Shown here piece by piece: positions 28,009 through 37,563 of a DNA stretch of 64,000 bases (position 1 is its first letter; each line of letters begins with the position of its first letter). The position numbers and the translations under genes are program-made. The stretch spans positions 23,811-87,810 of the forward strand of contig JAFEBM010000030.1 of assembly GCA_018242685.1 (NCBI GenBank), read 5' to 3'. The notes under the pieces were generated by a model. It was given only the letters and a program-made list of their open reading frames with translations, searched no databases and had not been told where the DNA came from. This DNA comes from Nitrospira sp. GTDB lineage: Bacteria > Nitrospirota > Nitrospiria > Nitrospirales > Nitrospiraceae.

Positions 28009-28333
28009 GAGACGAGGATGTCGAATGGACGGCAAAACAACTGATCCGTCGGACCTCAAGCGTATGGAAAAACTCGTCGGTCGGGGGCATGAGATGCGTG
28101 TTCTTCAATCGCAAACGACACGTCCAAAATCAATCTTCGTGTGAAATGCGAGCCGCAGGGCGCCGTTGGAAAAATGGACTATGTCGTTGGCGAGAACTCT
28201 CAACGGGTGGCAAGGAGATTTGAAGCGATTTCAAAATTTCATCGAGTCGCGGGGCGAAGAAACCGGAGCCTGGCGAGGAACCGTCAAGTAGAAGCGGGTT
28301 GCGCCTGTGGTCGTCTTGACCGGGAGGTGAAAT
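28009..28333. other. Intergenic region
   Basis: 325 bp with only short frames lacking recognisable domains. It ends in the GGGAGGTG ribosome binding site of the repeat protein. Confidence 0.35.
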
Positions 28334-28747
28334 GTGAATCACCGAACAAACACATATCGAAGGATCATTGATGGATGCGTGGGTCTTTGTCTCTGGATCG
28401 GCATGTCCGCTGCATGGGTGGCTGCCCCAGCATGGGGGGCCGAGGAACCATCCTCTGCCCGTGATGGTCGAGCCGGCGATGTGCGATCGGACGAAATGGG
28501 ATTCAAGGGACCTGAGGTGGTTGGGTTGGACAACACGCCGGAGGGCGGCACCTTACCGGGTGGCACTTTGCCGGGCGGCACAGTGCCCGGTGGTACCTTG
28601 CCCGGTGGTACTCTTCCGGGCGGCACAGTTCCGGGCGGGACATTGCCGGGCGGGACCTTCCCAAATGAGACGGTACCGGGCGGCACACTACCGGGGGGCA
28701 CGCTACCAGGCGGCACGCTGCAAAGCAAGAAACTACCCGGCGAATAA
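28334..28747 (+). CDS. Secreted (L/V)PGGT pentapeptide-repeat protein
   Basis: 137 residues from a GTG start at 28334 with GGGAGG 8 bp upstream; an overlapping ATG leads straight to a stop. Residues 1-36 form a signal peptide (cleavage near AWGA). After a ~35-residue linker come ten exact (L/V)PGGT units with one degenerate FPNET, ending LPGE. The composition is Pro/Gly/Thr-rich with no cysteines. No function is known; an extended, flexible surface or periplasmic spacer is plausible. It converges with glgX. Confidence 0.7.
   Translation: MNHRTNTYRRIIDGCVGLCLWIGMSAAWVAAPAWGAEEPSSARDGRAGDVRSDEMGFKGPEVVGLDNTPEGGTLPGGTLPGGTVPGGTLPGGTLPGGTVPGGTLPGGTFPNETVPGGTLPGGTLPGGTLQSKKLPGE
28553..28717 (+). 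repeat. 15-bp coding tandem repeat (11 units)
   Basis: Eleven consecutive 15-bp units encode (L/V)PGGT, one diverged. Third positions vary between units while the peptide is held constant. Confidence 0.75.
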
Positions 28748-28788
28748 CCATGACGCGACAAACAACCGTACCCTATGAAAGTGAGTTT

Positions 28789-30924
28789 CTAGCGGGTTTT
28801 ATGCAGTCTCAGCACCGCGGTTGAACGGACGTTGAGCTCATAGGCCGTGCCGCCTCGGAACTGTTTATGGCCTATCGGCTCTTCAGGGTCGCTGGTGTCG
28901 AGGAGTCTTTCCCATCGAACTCCACGCTGATGCGCGGGAAGCGTAAACTGAACAGGTTCGTGATGGGCGCTGAACAACAACAGCAGTGTGTCGCCGTGAA
29001 TACGGTGGCCTCTGTAGTCTTTTTCTTGAATGGCGTCACCGGCCAAACGCATGCCCAGTGAGCGGACATGGGCGTCTTGCCAATCCTCGTCCGTCATCTC
29101 ATGGCCGTCTGGACGGAACCAGGCGATGTCTTTGATCTCAGATCCACGGATGCGCCGCCCTTGAAAGAATTGACGTCGCCGCAAGACGGGTTGCTCGCGC
29201 CGTAAGTGAATCAATCGCCGCGTAAATGCCAACAGCCGGCGATCATGGTCTTTCAGGTTCCAGTCAAACCAACTGATCTCATTGTCCTGACAATAGGCGT
29301 TATTGTTGCCTCCCTGAGTGCGGCCGATGGCATCGCCTCCGCAGAGCATGGGCACTCCTTGGGAGAGCAGCAGGATCGTCAAAAAATTGCGCTTCTGTTG
29401 CTCGCGCAAGGCCGTAATCGCCGGATCGTTGGTCGGACCCTCCGCGCCGCAGTTCCAGCTCTGATTGTTGTCGTTGCCGTCTCGATTCTCTTCTCCGTTC
29501 GCTTCATTATGTTTCTCGTTGTAGGAAACCAGATCGTCGAGTGTGAAGCCGTCATGGGCGGTCACGAAGTTGATGCTGGCGTACGGGCGTTTCCCGCTGC
29601 GCTCGTACAGATCACTGCTGCCCGAAAGTCGGTAGCCCAACTCGGACACTTGTCCTCCGTCGCCCTTCACATAGCGGCGGATGGTATCGCGGTACTTGTC
29701 GTTCCATTCGGCCCAGCCCAAGGGAAAGTTGCCGACCTGATAGCCGCCTGAAGCCAAGTCCCACGGCTCAGCGATCAGTTTTACGCGGGACAGAACGGGG
29801 TCCTGATAAATGATGTCGAAGAAGGCGCCCAGGCGGTTCACATCGTGCAATTCCCGCGCGAGTGTGGAGGCGAGATCGAATCGAAACCCGTCTACGTGCA
29901 TTTCTTCGACCCAATAGCGCAAGCTGTCCATGATCAGCTGCAATACGCGAGGATGATTCATGTTGAGCGTGTTGCCGCAGCCGGTGTAGTCCATGTAGTA
30001 GCGTGGATTGTCGTCGACCAAGCGATAATACGCCGCGTTATCGATGCCGCGGAAGCAGAGCGTGGGGCCGAGATGGTTACCCTCAGCGGTGTGGTTGTAG
30101 ACTACGTCGAGAATGACTTCGATACCTTCGTTGTGCAACGTCTTTACCAACGTCTTGAATTCCCGCACCTGCTCACCGCGTTTCCGGGAATGCGCGTACC
30201 CGATGTCGGGCGCGAAATATCCGATCGAATTATAGCCCCAATAGTTCGTAAGTCCGCGATCGTGCAAATATTGATCGCGGACGAAATGATGGACGGGCAA
30301 CAACTCGACGGCGGTCACACCGAGGCTTGTCAAGTGATCCAGAACGGCGGGCGATGTCATGCCTAAGTACGTCCCACGCAAGGCCTCCGGCACCTCGGGG
30401 TGGCGGGCGGTGAGCCCCTTCACGTGCACTTCATAGATCACCGTCTCGTCCCAGGGAGTGCGCAGGGGCTTGTCGGCGCCCCAGGTGAACGCAGAATCGA
30501 CGACGACACTTTTGGGGACGTCGGCGGCATTGTCCCGATCGTCGATCGACAGATCGGCTTGTGGATCGCCGATTCGATAGCCGAACATACGCCCATCGGT
30601 CCATTGCACATTGCCGGCAACAGCCTTCGCATAAGGGTCTATGAGCAGCTTAGCGGGGTTGAATCGATGACCTTGCGCCGGATCGTGCGGGCCGTGGACA
30701 CGGTATCCGTAATGCTGGCCGGGAAAAATTTCCGGCAAATACATGTGCCAGACGTGATTGGTTTGCTCCTCGAGTGGAAGGCATACGGATGGTTTTGGAT
30801 CGTCGGCGCGGTCGAACAAACAAAGTTCCACCTTGGTCGCATTTTCTGAAAATAGCGCGAAATTTACGCCTTGACCGTCCCAGTCGGCACCTAACGGGAA
30901 CGGATGTCCCGGCCATGTACGCAT
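28789..30924 (-). CDS. glgX: Glycogen debranching enzyme (GH13 isoamylase type)
   Basis: 711 residues, the normal GlgX length. The N-terminal CBM48-like part ([20 protein letters not shown]) precedes a GH13 barrel. Visible catalytic regions are [10 protein letters not shown], the nucleophile Asp in GFRFDLAS, the acid Glu in [13 protein letters not shown] and the stabilising Asp in [11 protein letters not shown]. It cleaves alpha-1,6 branches of phosphorylase-trimmed glycogen in the cytoplasm. The partner GlgC is encoded at 17172. Confidence 0.94.
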   Translation of the reverse strand: MRTWPGHPFPLGADWDGQGVNFALFSENATKVELCLFDRADDPKPSVCLPLEEQTNHVWHMYLPEIFPGQHYGYRVHGPHDPAQGHRFNPAKLLIDPYAKAVAGNVQWTDGRMFGYRIGDPQADLSIDDRDNAADVPKSVVVDSAFTWGADKPLRTPWDETVIYEVHVKGLTARHPEVPEALRGTYLGMTSPAVLDHLTSLGVTAVELLPVHHFVRDQYLHDRGLTNYWGYNSIGYFAPDIGYAHSRKRGEQVREFKTLVKTLHNEGIEVILDVVYNHTAEGNHLGPTLCFRGIDNAAYYRLVDDNPRYYMDYTGCGNTLNMNHPRVLQLIMDSLRYWVEEMHVDGFRFDLASTLARELHDVNRLGAFFDIIYQDPVLSRVKLIAEPWDLASGGYQVGNFPLGWAEWNDKYRDTIRRYVKGDGGQVSELGYRLSGSSDLYERSGKRPYASINFVTAHDGFTLDDLVSYNEKHNEANGEENRDGNDNNQSWNCGAEGPTNDPAITALREQQKRNFLTILLLSQGVPMLCGGDAIGRTQGGNNNAYCQDNEISWFDWNLKDHDRRLLAFTRRLIHLRREQPVLRRRQFFQGRRIRGSEIKDIAWFRPDGHEMTDEDWQDAHVRSLGMRLAGDAIQEKDYRGHRIHGDTLLLLFSAHHEPVQFTLPAHQRGVRWERLLDTSDPEEPIGHKQFRGGTAYELNVRSTAVLRLHKTR

Positions 30925-31172
30925 GCCGCGACCTTAGCAAGAGGGATGGTAAAGATGACACAAGGGAAAACCCTGGAAAATGTGTTTTACGGGACAGCTT
31001 ATACGGGCAGTATCGGTATCGACAATGCAAAGTGTTTCCGGGCAGCACGAAGATAACGCCTACCGGTGTGCGTTCATGGCTGACACCCGTCGATCGGAAA
31101 AGAGAACATTGCAATGCGCACCGAGTTCCGGCGATGATCGGAAGATTGTCGATAACAGAAGGAGGAACGATC

Positions 31173-31310
31173 ATGAATTGGGAAAGGCCTTCAGTTGTGG
31201 AAATAAAAATGGACGCCGAGATCAACTCGTATCAAGATGATTTTCGAGACGTCCCCGACGTGAAGGAACCATCGACGGAGACGCCGATCATCACCACTCG
31301 TCAAGAATAG
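31173..31310 (+). CDS. pqqA: PQQ precursor peptide with C-terminal extension
   Basis: 45 residues directly upstream of pqqB. It begins MNWERPSVVEIKMDAEINSY. Glu16 and Tyr20 have the ExxxY spacing of PqqA, whose Glu and Tyr side chains are joined by PqqE and become PQQ. AAGGAGG at 31160-31166 is a strong ribosome binding site. Known PqqA peptides end soon after the Tyr (about 23-31 residues); this one continues for 25 mostly acidic or polar residues. Confidence 0.88.
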   Translation: MNWERPSVVEIKMDAEINSYQDDFRDVPDVKEPSTETPIITTRQE

Positions 31311-31316
31311 CAATGG

Positions 31317-32249
31317 ATGGATGTGATGTACCTTCGCATTCTAGGGTCGGCGGCCGGGGGCGGATTCCCACAGTGGAACTGCGCCTGTGTGAATTGCGGA
31401 GGCATGCGGAACGGGCTGATCGCCGCGAGTCCTCGGACGCAGGAATCTGTCGGCCTCAGCGCGGACGATGGTAACTGGTTTCTCATCAACGCCTCTCCGG
31501 ACATTCGTGCTCAGATCGAAAGTTTTGGCCCCCTCCATCCTCGTCAATCGCGTTCTACGCCGATCCAAGCCATCTTTTTGACCAACGGAGATCTGGACCA
31601 CTGTTTGGGACTTCTCTCGCTCCGGGAGAATCACCGGCTCGTCCTGTATGCGACCGACTCTGTGCGTCGCGGATTCACCGAAGGCAACGTCTTGTATCGA
31701 ACGCTCCAGCGTTTCACCGAACAGGTCACGTGGCGGACACTAAAACTCGATGTTGAGGAACCGGTGTTGCATGCGGACGGAAGACCATCGGGGTTGACGG
31801 TGACAGCTGTGGCCGTTCCGGGCAAGCTCCCGATCCATTTGGAAGGACTCGTATCATCCAGTGAAGCGGACGTGAATGTGGGACTTCGATTTCGCCAATC
31901 GACCAATGGGGGAGTGCTGGCCTATTTTCCTGCCGTCGGCCGGATCACGTCCTCAGTTCTCAACGCGCTCGAAGGAGCGGGTTGCGTCATGTTCGACGGG
32001 ACGTTTTGGTCGAGCGATGAACTGTCCGCGCCTGGCTTCCTTGCAAAATCGGCGGAAGATCTCGCACATTGCTCTGTCGGTGGATCGGCGGGAAGCCTTT
32101 CGGTGCTTTCGAAGATTGCCGCTCCCCGCCGGGTGTTCATCCACATCAACAACACCAATCCGATGTTACGAGAGGATTCTCACGAACGGAAGTGCGTTGA
32201 GGCGGCAGGATGGGAGGTCGCATGGGACGGAATGGAGATCCGATTGTGA
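31317..32249 (+). CDS. pqqB: PQQ biosynthesis protein PqqB
   Basis: 310 residues of the metallo-beta-lactamase fold. The N-terminus LRILGSAAGGGFPQWNCACVNC holds the CxCxxC zinc site and TNGDLDHCLGLLSLREN matches the conserved DH segment. PqqB is thought to hydroxylate or oxidise the cross-linked tyrosine intermediate. It starts 6 bp after pqqA; an internal ATG at 31326 is an alternative start. Its stop overlaps the pqqC start. Confidence 0.93.
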   Translation: MDVMYLRILGSAAGGGFPQWNCACVNCGGMRNGLIAASPRTQESVGLSADDGNWFLINASPDIRAQIESFGPLHPRQSRSTPIQAIFLTNGDLDHCLGLLSLRENHRLVLYATDSVRRGFTEGNVLYRTLQRFTEQVTWRTLKLDVEEPVLHADGRPSGLTVTAVAVPGKLPIHLEGLVSSSEADVNVGLRFRQSTNGGVLAYFPAVGRITSSVLNALEGAGCVMFDGTFWSSDELSAPGFLAKSAEDLAHCSVGGSAGSLSVLSKIAAPRRVFIHINNTNPMLREDSHERKCVEAAGWEVAWDGMEIRL

Positions 32250-33016
32250 TGATGAAGGAGGATCACCATCGGGATCGGCTCTCACAGGATGCCTTTATCG
32301 AATGGCTCAAGCGGGAAGGCTCTCGCCGTTACCATGACCGCCATCCGTTCCATGAGCTCATGCACAATGGGAATTTGACGAAGACACAGCTCCAACAGTG
32401 GGTACTCAACCGCTATTACTATCAAACACGGATTCCCATCAAGGATGCCCTCATTGTGTCGAAATCCGAGGATCCGACTTTTCGGCGGATGTGGCTCCGT
32501 CGCATCCGGGACCATGACGGTGAACAGGAGGGAGAAGGCGGACTCGCCCTATGGCTCGAGTTGGCGCGAGGCGTCGGTCTCGACGCCGACGATGTGAGGA
32601 GTTTCCGATACGTCCTCCCGGGAGTCAGGCTCGCGTGCGACGACTATGTCCGATTTGTCCAGGAGGCTCCGCTTCTTGAGGCTGTGGCCTCCTCGCTCAC
32701 GGAATTGTTTGCCCCTTCCCTCATGGCGCGGCGTCTCGAAGCGTGGAAGCAACATTATCCCTGGGTGCGTTCGGAGTCTCTGGAGTATTTTCAGTTGCGT
32801 ATCGCTCGTGCAACGCTTGATTCGAACCAGGCCGTCGAATTCGTGGTTCGGCACGCGACCAGCTATGCTCATCAAGAAAGCTGTGTGAGGGCCTTGGCCA
32901 AGAAGGCCGACATTTTGTGGACCATGCTCGATCACCTCTCTATGGCGTATGTCGAAACGGGATCAGACCGAAAGCGAACTGCTCATGATTCTCACCACCG
33001 TCAGACCTCGGCTTAG
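32249..33016 (+). CDS. pqqC: Pyrroloquinoline-quinone synthase PqqC
   Basis: 255 residues. The N-terminal segment RYHDRHPFHELMHNGNLT and WVLNRYYYQTRIPIKDALI are characteristic of PqqC, which performs the final cofactor-free ring closure and eight-electron oxidation. The ATG at 32249 overlaps the pqqB stop (TGATG); an upstream ATG at 32222 would lie within pqqB. Its 3' end overlaps pqqD by 68 bp. Confidence 0.93.
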   Translation: MMKEDHHRDRLSQDAFIEWLKREGSRRYHDRHPFHELMHNGNLTKTQLQQWVLNRYYYQTRIPIKDALIVSKSEDPTFRRMWLRRIRDHDGEQEGEGGLALWLELARGVGLDADDVRSFRYVLPGVRLACDDYVRFVQEAPLLEAVASSLTELFAPSLMARRLEAWKQHYPWVRSESLEYFQLRIARATLDSNQAVEFVVRHATSYAHQESCVRALAKKADILWTMLDHLSMAYVETGSDRKRTAHDSHHRQTSA

Positions 33017-33266
33017 TCTCAAAGTACGCCTTCGGTTCGATCGGCGTACCGGTCGCCACCTGCTCTTGTACCCTGAAAGGGGACTCGAACTGAACGACAC
33101 GGCCACGGCAATTGCGCGTCTGTGCACGGGTGAATGGACGGTCGATGATATGGTGGATCATCTCACCCGAGTCTATGATGACGTAGCTCCTGACGAGATC
33201 AGACGAGAAGTGTGCGGGTTTCTGGATGTCCTTGCCGATCGCGGCCTGCTTCAAAACATGTCATGA
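32949..33266 (+). CDS. pqqD: PQQ chaperone PqqD
   Basis: 105 residues with the PqqD pattern: PRLSLKVRLRFDRRTGRHLL, LYPERGLELNDTATAIARLC and VDDMVDHL. PqqD binds the PqqA peptide and presents it to PqqE. The start is uncertain between ATG 32949 and ATG 32985, both inside pqqC. Its stop overlaps the pqqE start as ATGA. Confidence 0.9.
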   Translation: MSKRDQTESELLMILTTVRPRLSLKVRLRFDRRTGRHLLLYPERGLELNDTATAIARLCTGEWTVDDMVDHLTRVYDDVAPDEIRREVCGFLDVLADRGLLQNMS

Positions 33267-34366
33267 ACAACGAGCATCGCCCGTATACATTGATTGCCGA
33301 ACTCACCTATCGGTGCCCGCTTCGCTGCCCCTACTGTTCGAACCCGTTGGATCTGGCGGAGCGTGGGAACGAAATCGATACCGACACCTGGCTTCGGGTC
33401 TTTCATGAAGCCGAAGCACTCGGCATAGTTCAACTCAACCTCACGGGAGGCGAGCCGTTGTTGAGAGATGATCTGGAACTGCTCATCGAGGGAGCCGGCA
33501 AGCTCGACCTGTATACGAACCTCATCACGAGCGGAATTCCACTCACGTCCGAGCGGCTCTCTCGACTTCGCGCACTGGGGCTGGATAGTGTGCAAGTATC
33601 CATCCAAAGTGCGAGATCGTCCGTTTCGGACCGAATCGCCGGAGCGCCGTCGTTTCACCGCAAGCTCGACGCCATGCAGTGGGTCACATCGCTCGGAATT
33701 CCATTGACCATGAATGTCGTGCTCCATCGAGAGAACATCTCTGAAATCGAAGAATTCATCGCGTTGGCTGAACGTGTTTCCGCCGATCGGCTTGAGTTGG
33801 CGAATACGCAGTATCTTGGATGGGCATTGAAGAATCGCCTCGCGCTTCTACCCACTCTTGAGCAAATCGAGCAGGCGAGAATCGTTGCAGCTGAGGCCAA
33901 GATGCGCCTTCGTGGAAAAATGGAGGTGCTCTTTATCACGCCAGACTATTACTCCGAGTACCCTAAGTCCTGCATGGAAGGGTGGGGGCGTCGGTTCATC
34001 GTGGTCAATCCGGAAGGGCTTGCGTTGCCCTGTCATCTGGCGCATACGATACCGGGATTGCGTTTCGAGCGTGTCACGCAGCGCCGGCTCGCGGATATCT
34101 GGCATCATTCAGAGGGATTCAATCGATTCCGTGGCGACGAATGGCTGCCCGATCCTTGTAGGACCTGTGAGCGCCGGGCCGTGGACTTTGGAGGCTGTCG
34201 CTGTCAAGCATTTCATGTCATGGGAGATGCCGGTATGACCGACCCCGCCTGCTCTCTTGCTCCCGGTCATGGCCACATTGAGTCGGCAAGAGCTCAGGCC
34301 GGTCGCTTGGCTGGAACCCTGATTTTCTTCGATTATCGGACCAGTCGAGGCTGTTTTTCGCGATGA
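33263..34366 (+). CDS. pqqE: Radical SAM peptide cyclase PqqE
   Basis: 367 residues. The radical SAM cluster motif is CPLRCPYC near residue 20. A SPASM domain carries the auxiliary-cluster cysteines (SCMEGWG, LPCHLAH, DPCRTCERRAVDFGGCRC, DPACSL). It forms the C-C bond between Glu16 and Tyr20 of PqqA. ATG 33263 overlaps the pqqD stop; the gene ends in a second ATGA overlap with the permease gene. Confidence 0.94.
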   Translation: MNNEHRPYTLIAELTYRCPLRCPYCSNPLDLAERGNEIDTDTWLRVFHEAEALGIVQLNLTGGEPLLRDDLELLIEGAGKLDLYTNLITSGIPLTSERLSRLRALGLDSVQVSIQSARSSVSDRIAGAPSFHRKLDAMQWVTSLGIPLTMNVVLHRENISEIEEFIALAERVSADRLELANTQYLGWALKNRLALLPTLEQIEQARIVAAEAKMRLRGKMEVLFITPDYYSEYPKSCMEGWGRRFIVVNPEGLALPCHLAHTIPGLRFERVTQRRLADIWHHSEGFNRFRGDEWLPDPCRTCERRAVDFGGCRCQAFHVMGDAGMTDPACSLAPGHGHIESARAQAGRLAGTLIFFDYRTSRGCFSR

Positions 34367-34884
34367 CCCGGCGTATGAATGCCAATGTGATCATTTTGCT
34401 TGTGCTGTCCGTGTCTATCGGCCTGTTCGCGTTTGCAAGAGATCGTTCGTTGCCGTTGCAGGGACTCTATGCGAGCGGCCGGCTATTCGAAAGCGTCTGG
34501 ATCGAATTGCTGTTGGGCTTCCTTCTTGCGGGGTTTGTCGATGTGCTTATTTCTCCGGCTCAGATCACCGCATGGCTGGGAACTGAGTCCTCGACACGCG
34601 GGATCCTTGTGGCGTGGATGGCCGGCTTAGTGATTCCTGGAGGACCCTATCTCTTGTTTCCCCTGGCAGCGAGTCTCTGGAAAACCGGGGTGCCGCCCGG
34701 CGCCTTGATCGCGTTGATTACCGCCAAAACCTTAGTCAGCCCCATTAGAATCCTGACCTATGAAGCTCCTCTGTTAGGGTGGCGGTTGACCATTGCTCGG
34801 TGTGTGCCTGCTCTCTTGGTTCCTCCGATTATGGGGATACTGGGACAGTGGATTTTCAATCTATTCGTGAGGAAGTCATCATGA
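34363..34884 (+). CDS. Half-size YraQ/UPF0718-like permease
   Basis: 173 residues with four or five hydrophobic helices. FLLAGFVDVLISPAQITAWL and the proline/glycine-rich PGGPYLLFPLAASLWKTGVP resemble one repeat of the YraQ/DUF318 permease family, whose usual members hold two such halves in ~300 residues. It overlaps both pqqE and the following dehydrogenase gene by 4 bp, so it is made with them. A role in moving PQQ or a substrate is inferred only from position. Confidence 0.65.
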   Translation: MTRRMNANVIILLVLSVSIGLFAFARDRSLPLQGLYASGRLFESVWIELLLGFLLAGFVDVLISPAQITAWLGTESSTRGILVAWMAGLVIPGGPYLLFPLAASLWKTGVPPGALIALITAKTLVSPIRILTYEAPLLGWRLTIARCVPALLVPPIMGILGQWIFNLFVRKSS

Positions 34885-36026
34885 GCACCAACCGCGTGAG
34901 AAAAAGCACAGTTAGGAATCGCATTGTCGGGGTGGTCTGCGCTTCGCTGATGCTGTTCCTTTTCTGGAATCGGAGCGAAGCCCGCCCAATTCTTCTCGAT
35001 ACGATCAAACTTCCTCCTGGTTTTACCATCGCCGTCTATGCGGACAATGTTCCGAATGCGCGGGGTATGGCGCTAGGGCAAGACGGCACCCTCTTTGTCG
35101 GGACAAGGGACAAAGGCGATGTCTATGCCGTGCTGGACAAGGACGGCGATCAGCGCGCCGACGAAGTGCTGACGATTGCTCGCGGGTTGCATATGCCGGT
35201 GGGCGTGGCCTATCGAAACGGCTCGCTCTACGTGTCCGCCGTCGATCGGATCTTACGGTTCGACGACATCGACGGACAATTGCAAGATGTGCCGCCACCG
35301 GTGATCGTCGCGGACCACTTTCCCAAAGAGACGAGTCACGGATGGAAGTTTATCGCCTTCGGTCCCGATGGGAAACTCTATGTGCCGGTGGGAGCGCCCT
35401 GCAATATCTGTGAACCCGATCCCGATCGCTATGCGCTCATCGGCCGTCTCAACCCGGACGGGAGCGGATACGAGATCGTCGCGCGTGGGGTCCGAAATTC
35501 TGTCGGTTTCGATTGGGACCCGAATACCCGTGACTTATGGTTCACCGACAATGGAAGGGATCATCTCGGCGACAATCAACCACCGGACGAACTCAACCAT
35601 GCGGCAAAGCCGGGGCTGCACTTTGGTTATCCCTATTGCCATGGGAGAGCGATCTCGGATCCTCAGTACGGCCGCAAACATGCTTGCCAAGAATTCACGG
35701 CGCCTGCCGCCAATCTGGGCCCTCACGTCGCCTCCCTGGGCATGCGTTTTTACACCGGCACCATGTTCCCGAAGGAATATCGGAATCAAATTTTTATCGC
35801 GGAACATGGATCCTGGAATCGGAGCGAGAAAAACGGATATCGGATCACACTTGTGTCGCGAGATGAGCAAGGACGAACGCGATATTCGGTCTTTGCAGCA
35901 GGATGGCTTCAAGGCCAACGGGCATGGGGCCGCCCTGCCGATGTTCTCGTCATGCCGGACGGCGCCCTGCTGGTCTCAGATGATTCGGCTGGCGTGATCT
36001 ATCGAATCACGTATAGCGAACCCTAA
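34881..36026 (+). CDS. PQQ-type sugar (sorbosone/glucose-like) dehydrogenase
   Basis: 381 residues with a signal-anchor (VVCASLMLFLFWN) followed by the soluble-glucose/sorbosone dehydrogenase beta-propeller: LPPGFTIAVYADNVPNARGM, HGWKFIAFGPDGKLYVPVG, RNSVGFDWDPNTRDLWFTDN, ELNHA and FIAEHGSWNRSEKNGY. It would oxidise a sugar or aldose in the periplasm using PQQ. The start overlaps the permease stop (ATGA). Its position at the end of the pqq operon supports PQQ dependence; the substrate is unknown. Confidence 0.85.
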   Translation: MSTNRVRKSTVRNRIVGVVCASLMLFLFWNRSEARPILLDTIKLPPGFTIAVYADNVPNARGMALGQDGTLFVGTRDKGDVYAVLDKDGDQRADEVLTIARGLHMPVGVAYRNGSLYVSAVDRILRFDDIDGQLQDVPPPVIVADHFPKETSHGWKFIAFGPDGKLYVPVGAPCNICEPDPDRYALIGRLNPDGSGYEIVARGVRNSVGFDWDPNTRDLWFTDNGRDHLGDNQPPDELNHAAKPGLHFGYPYCHGRAISDPQYGRKHACQEFTAPAANLGPHVASLGMRFYTGTMFPKEYRNQIFIAEHGSWNRSEKNGYRITLVSRDEQGRTRYSVFAAGWLQGQRAWGRPADVLVMPDGALLVSDDSAGVIYRITYSEP

Positions 36027-36045
36027 TCGTCATCGCGGCGTGCGT

Positions 36046-36888
36046 TCAGACTCGATAGCGCAGGAACAGATGGCCGCTTTGGGCCTGTTTCACGGACAGC
36101 AACGTTCCCCAGATCGCTTGCTCGGGGGACAATTCGAGCGGGCCGGAAAAGGCCGGTCGCTCTCCCGTCCGGCTTCGTCCGACGATTTGCGGAGCCATGG
36201 TGAGAAACAATTCATCGAGCAGTGATTGTCTCAGGAAAGCTGAAAACAACGTCGGTCCTCCTTCATGGAGGAGAAGCTTCACTCCGTACTCGGCATGGAG
36301 CAGCGCGACCATATTGGATGGATCGAGTGCCGCGTCGCCTGGAAGAGCGTGGACCATAGCCGGTAACGTGGCTCCGTATCTTTGATGCAAACGCGCGGCG
36401 CCTTGTTCGGTCGTCAGCACGAGGCTCCGGATCTCTTCATGCCTAAACAGTGGTTCGTCCAGGTCGACATGGCCTCTGCCGCTCACGACGACGTTTAGAG
36501 GATGGAGAGAGTCCTTACCCACATGTTTGCGAAATGCGTGAAACTCCTTCTCGAATGTGGGATGCACGCAGCCCGCAGTCCACACATGCCCGGGCGCGTT
36601 TCGAAACGTGTCCTCTCCGAACATGACCGCATCGGCATAGGCGCGCAACATCCCCATGATGAACGCGTCTTCTTCATTCCTCCCGCTGATGTCCGCGCCT
36701 CCCGATTTGCCGGGAATCTTCAGTGAGACGATGCCGTCCAATGTCTGGACAAAGTTGCCGACGATCAGCGGCCTGCTCGATGAATCGCTGAAGAACAGTT
36801 CGCCATCATAAGCTTCCCGCAGGATCTTCGTTAGACTAGGAGCGGGTAGAGCTCCGGTTCCATCGTATAGTGTTCTAATTTCCAACAT
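36046..36888 (-). CDS. RibD C-terminal / dihydrofolate-reductase-like reductase
   Basis: 280 residues of the RibD_C fold: RPLIVGNFVQTLDGIVSL, DAVMFGEDTFRN, LNVVVSGRGHVDL and LLLHEGGPTLFSAFLRQSLLDELFLT. The family reduces the ribose of pyrimidine intermediates in riboflavin synthesis, but stand-alone members have varied roles. No deaminase domain is fused. It converges with the sugar dehydrogenase gene (19 bp gap). Confidence 0.8.
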   Translation of the reverse strand: MLEIRTLYDGTGALPAPSLTKILREAYDGELFFSDSSSRPLIVGNFVQTLDGIVSLKIPGKSGGADISGRNEEDAFIMGMLRAYADAVMFGEDTFRNAPGHVWTAGCVHPTFEKEFHAFRKHVGKDSLHPLNVVVSGRGHVDLDEPLFRHEEIRSLVLTTEQGAARLHQRYGATLPAMVHALPGDAALDPSNMVALLHAEYGVKLLLHEGGPTLFSAFLRQSLLDELFLTMAPQIVGRSRTGERPAFSGPLELSPEQAIWGTLLSVKQAQSGHLFLRYRV

Positions 36889-37161
36889 CTCTCCAGTGTG
36901 AGATCAACTGCCGATATCCATCCCTTTACTAAACCCATGGTGCTGCTGCTATCGGTACTAGGATTTTGCCGAGCAGGAGAGTCAGCCGATAATGGAGGTC
37001 ATGAGCACTATGTCTTCTGGCTGCCGAGGAACGTCACAACATGGCCTTGCAGCGCGGCGACAAAGCGGTGGAAGGTCAAGTCCGGAAGGGGTTGTGCGAT
37101 TTTGGTTTTCGGTGAGTTCGTTGCCATCAAAAAACTCTGGACTGCTGCTTGTAACCGTTTG

Positions 37162-37563
37162 TCAATGTCCAAGCGTCGCCTCCAGCGTGCCGGCGCTGAC
37201 TCCATACAGATCCAGCGTTATGTGGGTTGCGCGGGCTTTATCCCGGCGTCGGAAAGCTTCCCGCAGTTCATTGCGCTGTAGTTGTGACAAACTCTGAGGA
37301 ACAGGAACTCGAATTCGGCGTAGATACTGCGCTTGAAACCGCAAATAGCCACCCCGCATGCGAACTCCATAGGATTCGACGAAAAACCGGCCGATCCGCG
37401 ACATCAAGAGGCCGCCAAGCACCTCGATGGAGTCAGCAGGGGAAGTTGGATTCCTCCTGGTGCGTCTGGTGAACTCGTTTGTCCAATCGCCACTGGATCT
37501 CCGGCGTGCAAGAAAAATCAGTGGATAGTAGCTTTTCTCCAGCCCTCGTTCAAGCTCATCCAT
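37162..37563 (-). pseudogene. C-terminal remnant of a TaqI/Eco57I-type DNA methyltransferase-restriction protein
   Basis: 133 residues corresponding only to the extreme C-terminal specificity region of N6-adenine methylases. The tell-tale segment is MRGGYLRFQAQYLRRIRVPVP, preceded by a SRIGRFFVESYG helix. No catalytic NPPY motif or SAM-binding domain exists upstream to 37972. I read it as the decayed tail of a lost restriction-modification gene. The possibility that it is expressed as a small protein cannot be excluded. Confidence 0.6.

Noticed and set aside
28553..28717. CRISPR array
   Set aside because: The 15-bp repeats are contiguous without spacers and encode a regular pentapeptide in frame.
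36958..36974. Further CTAGG-like site (CTAGGATTTTGCCGAGC)
   Set aside because: No -10 hexamer at the usual spacing and no gene in the right place; likely chance.
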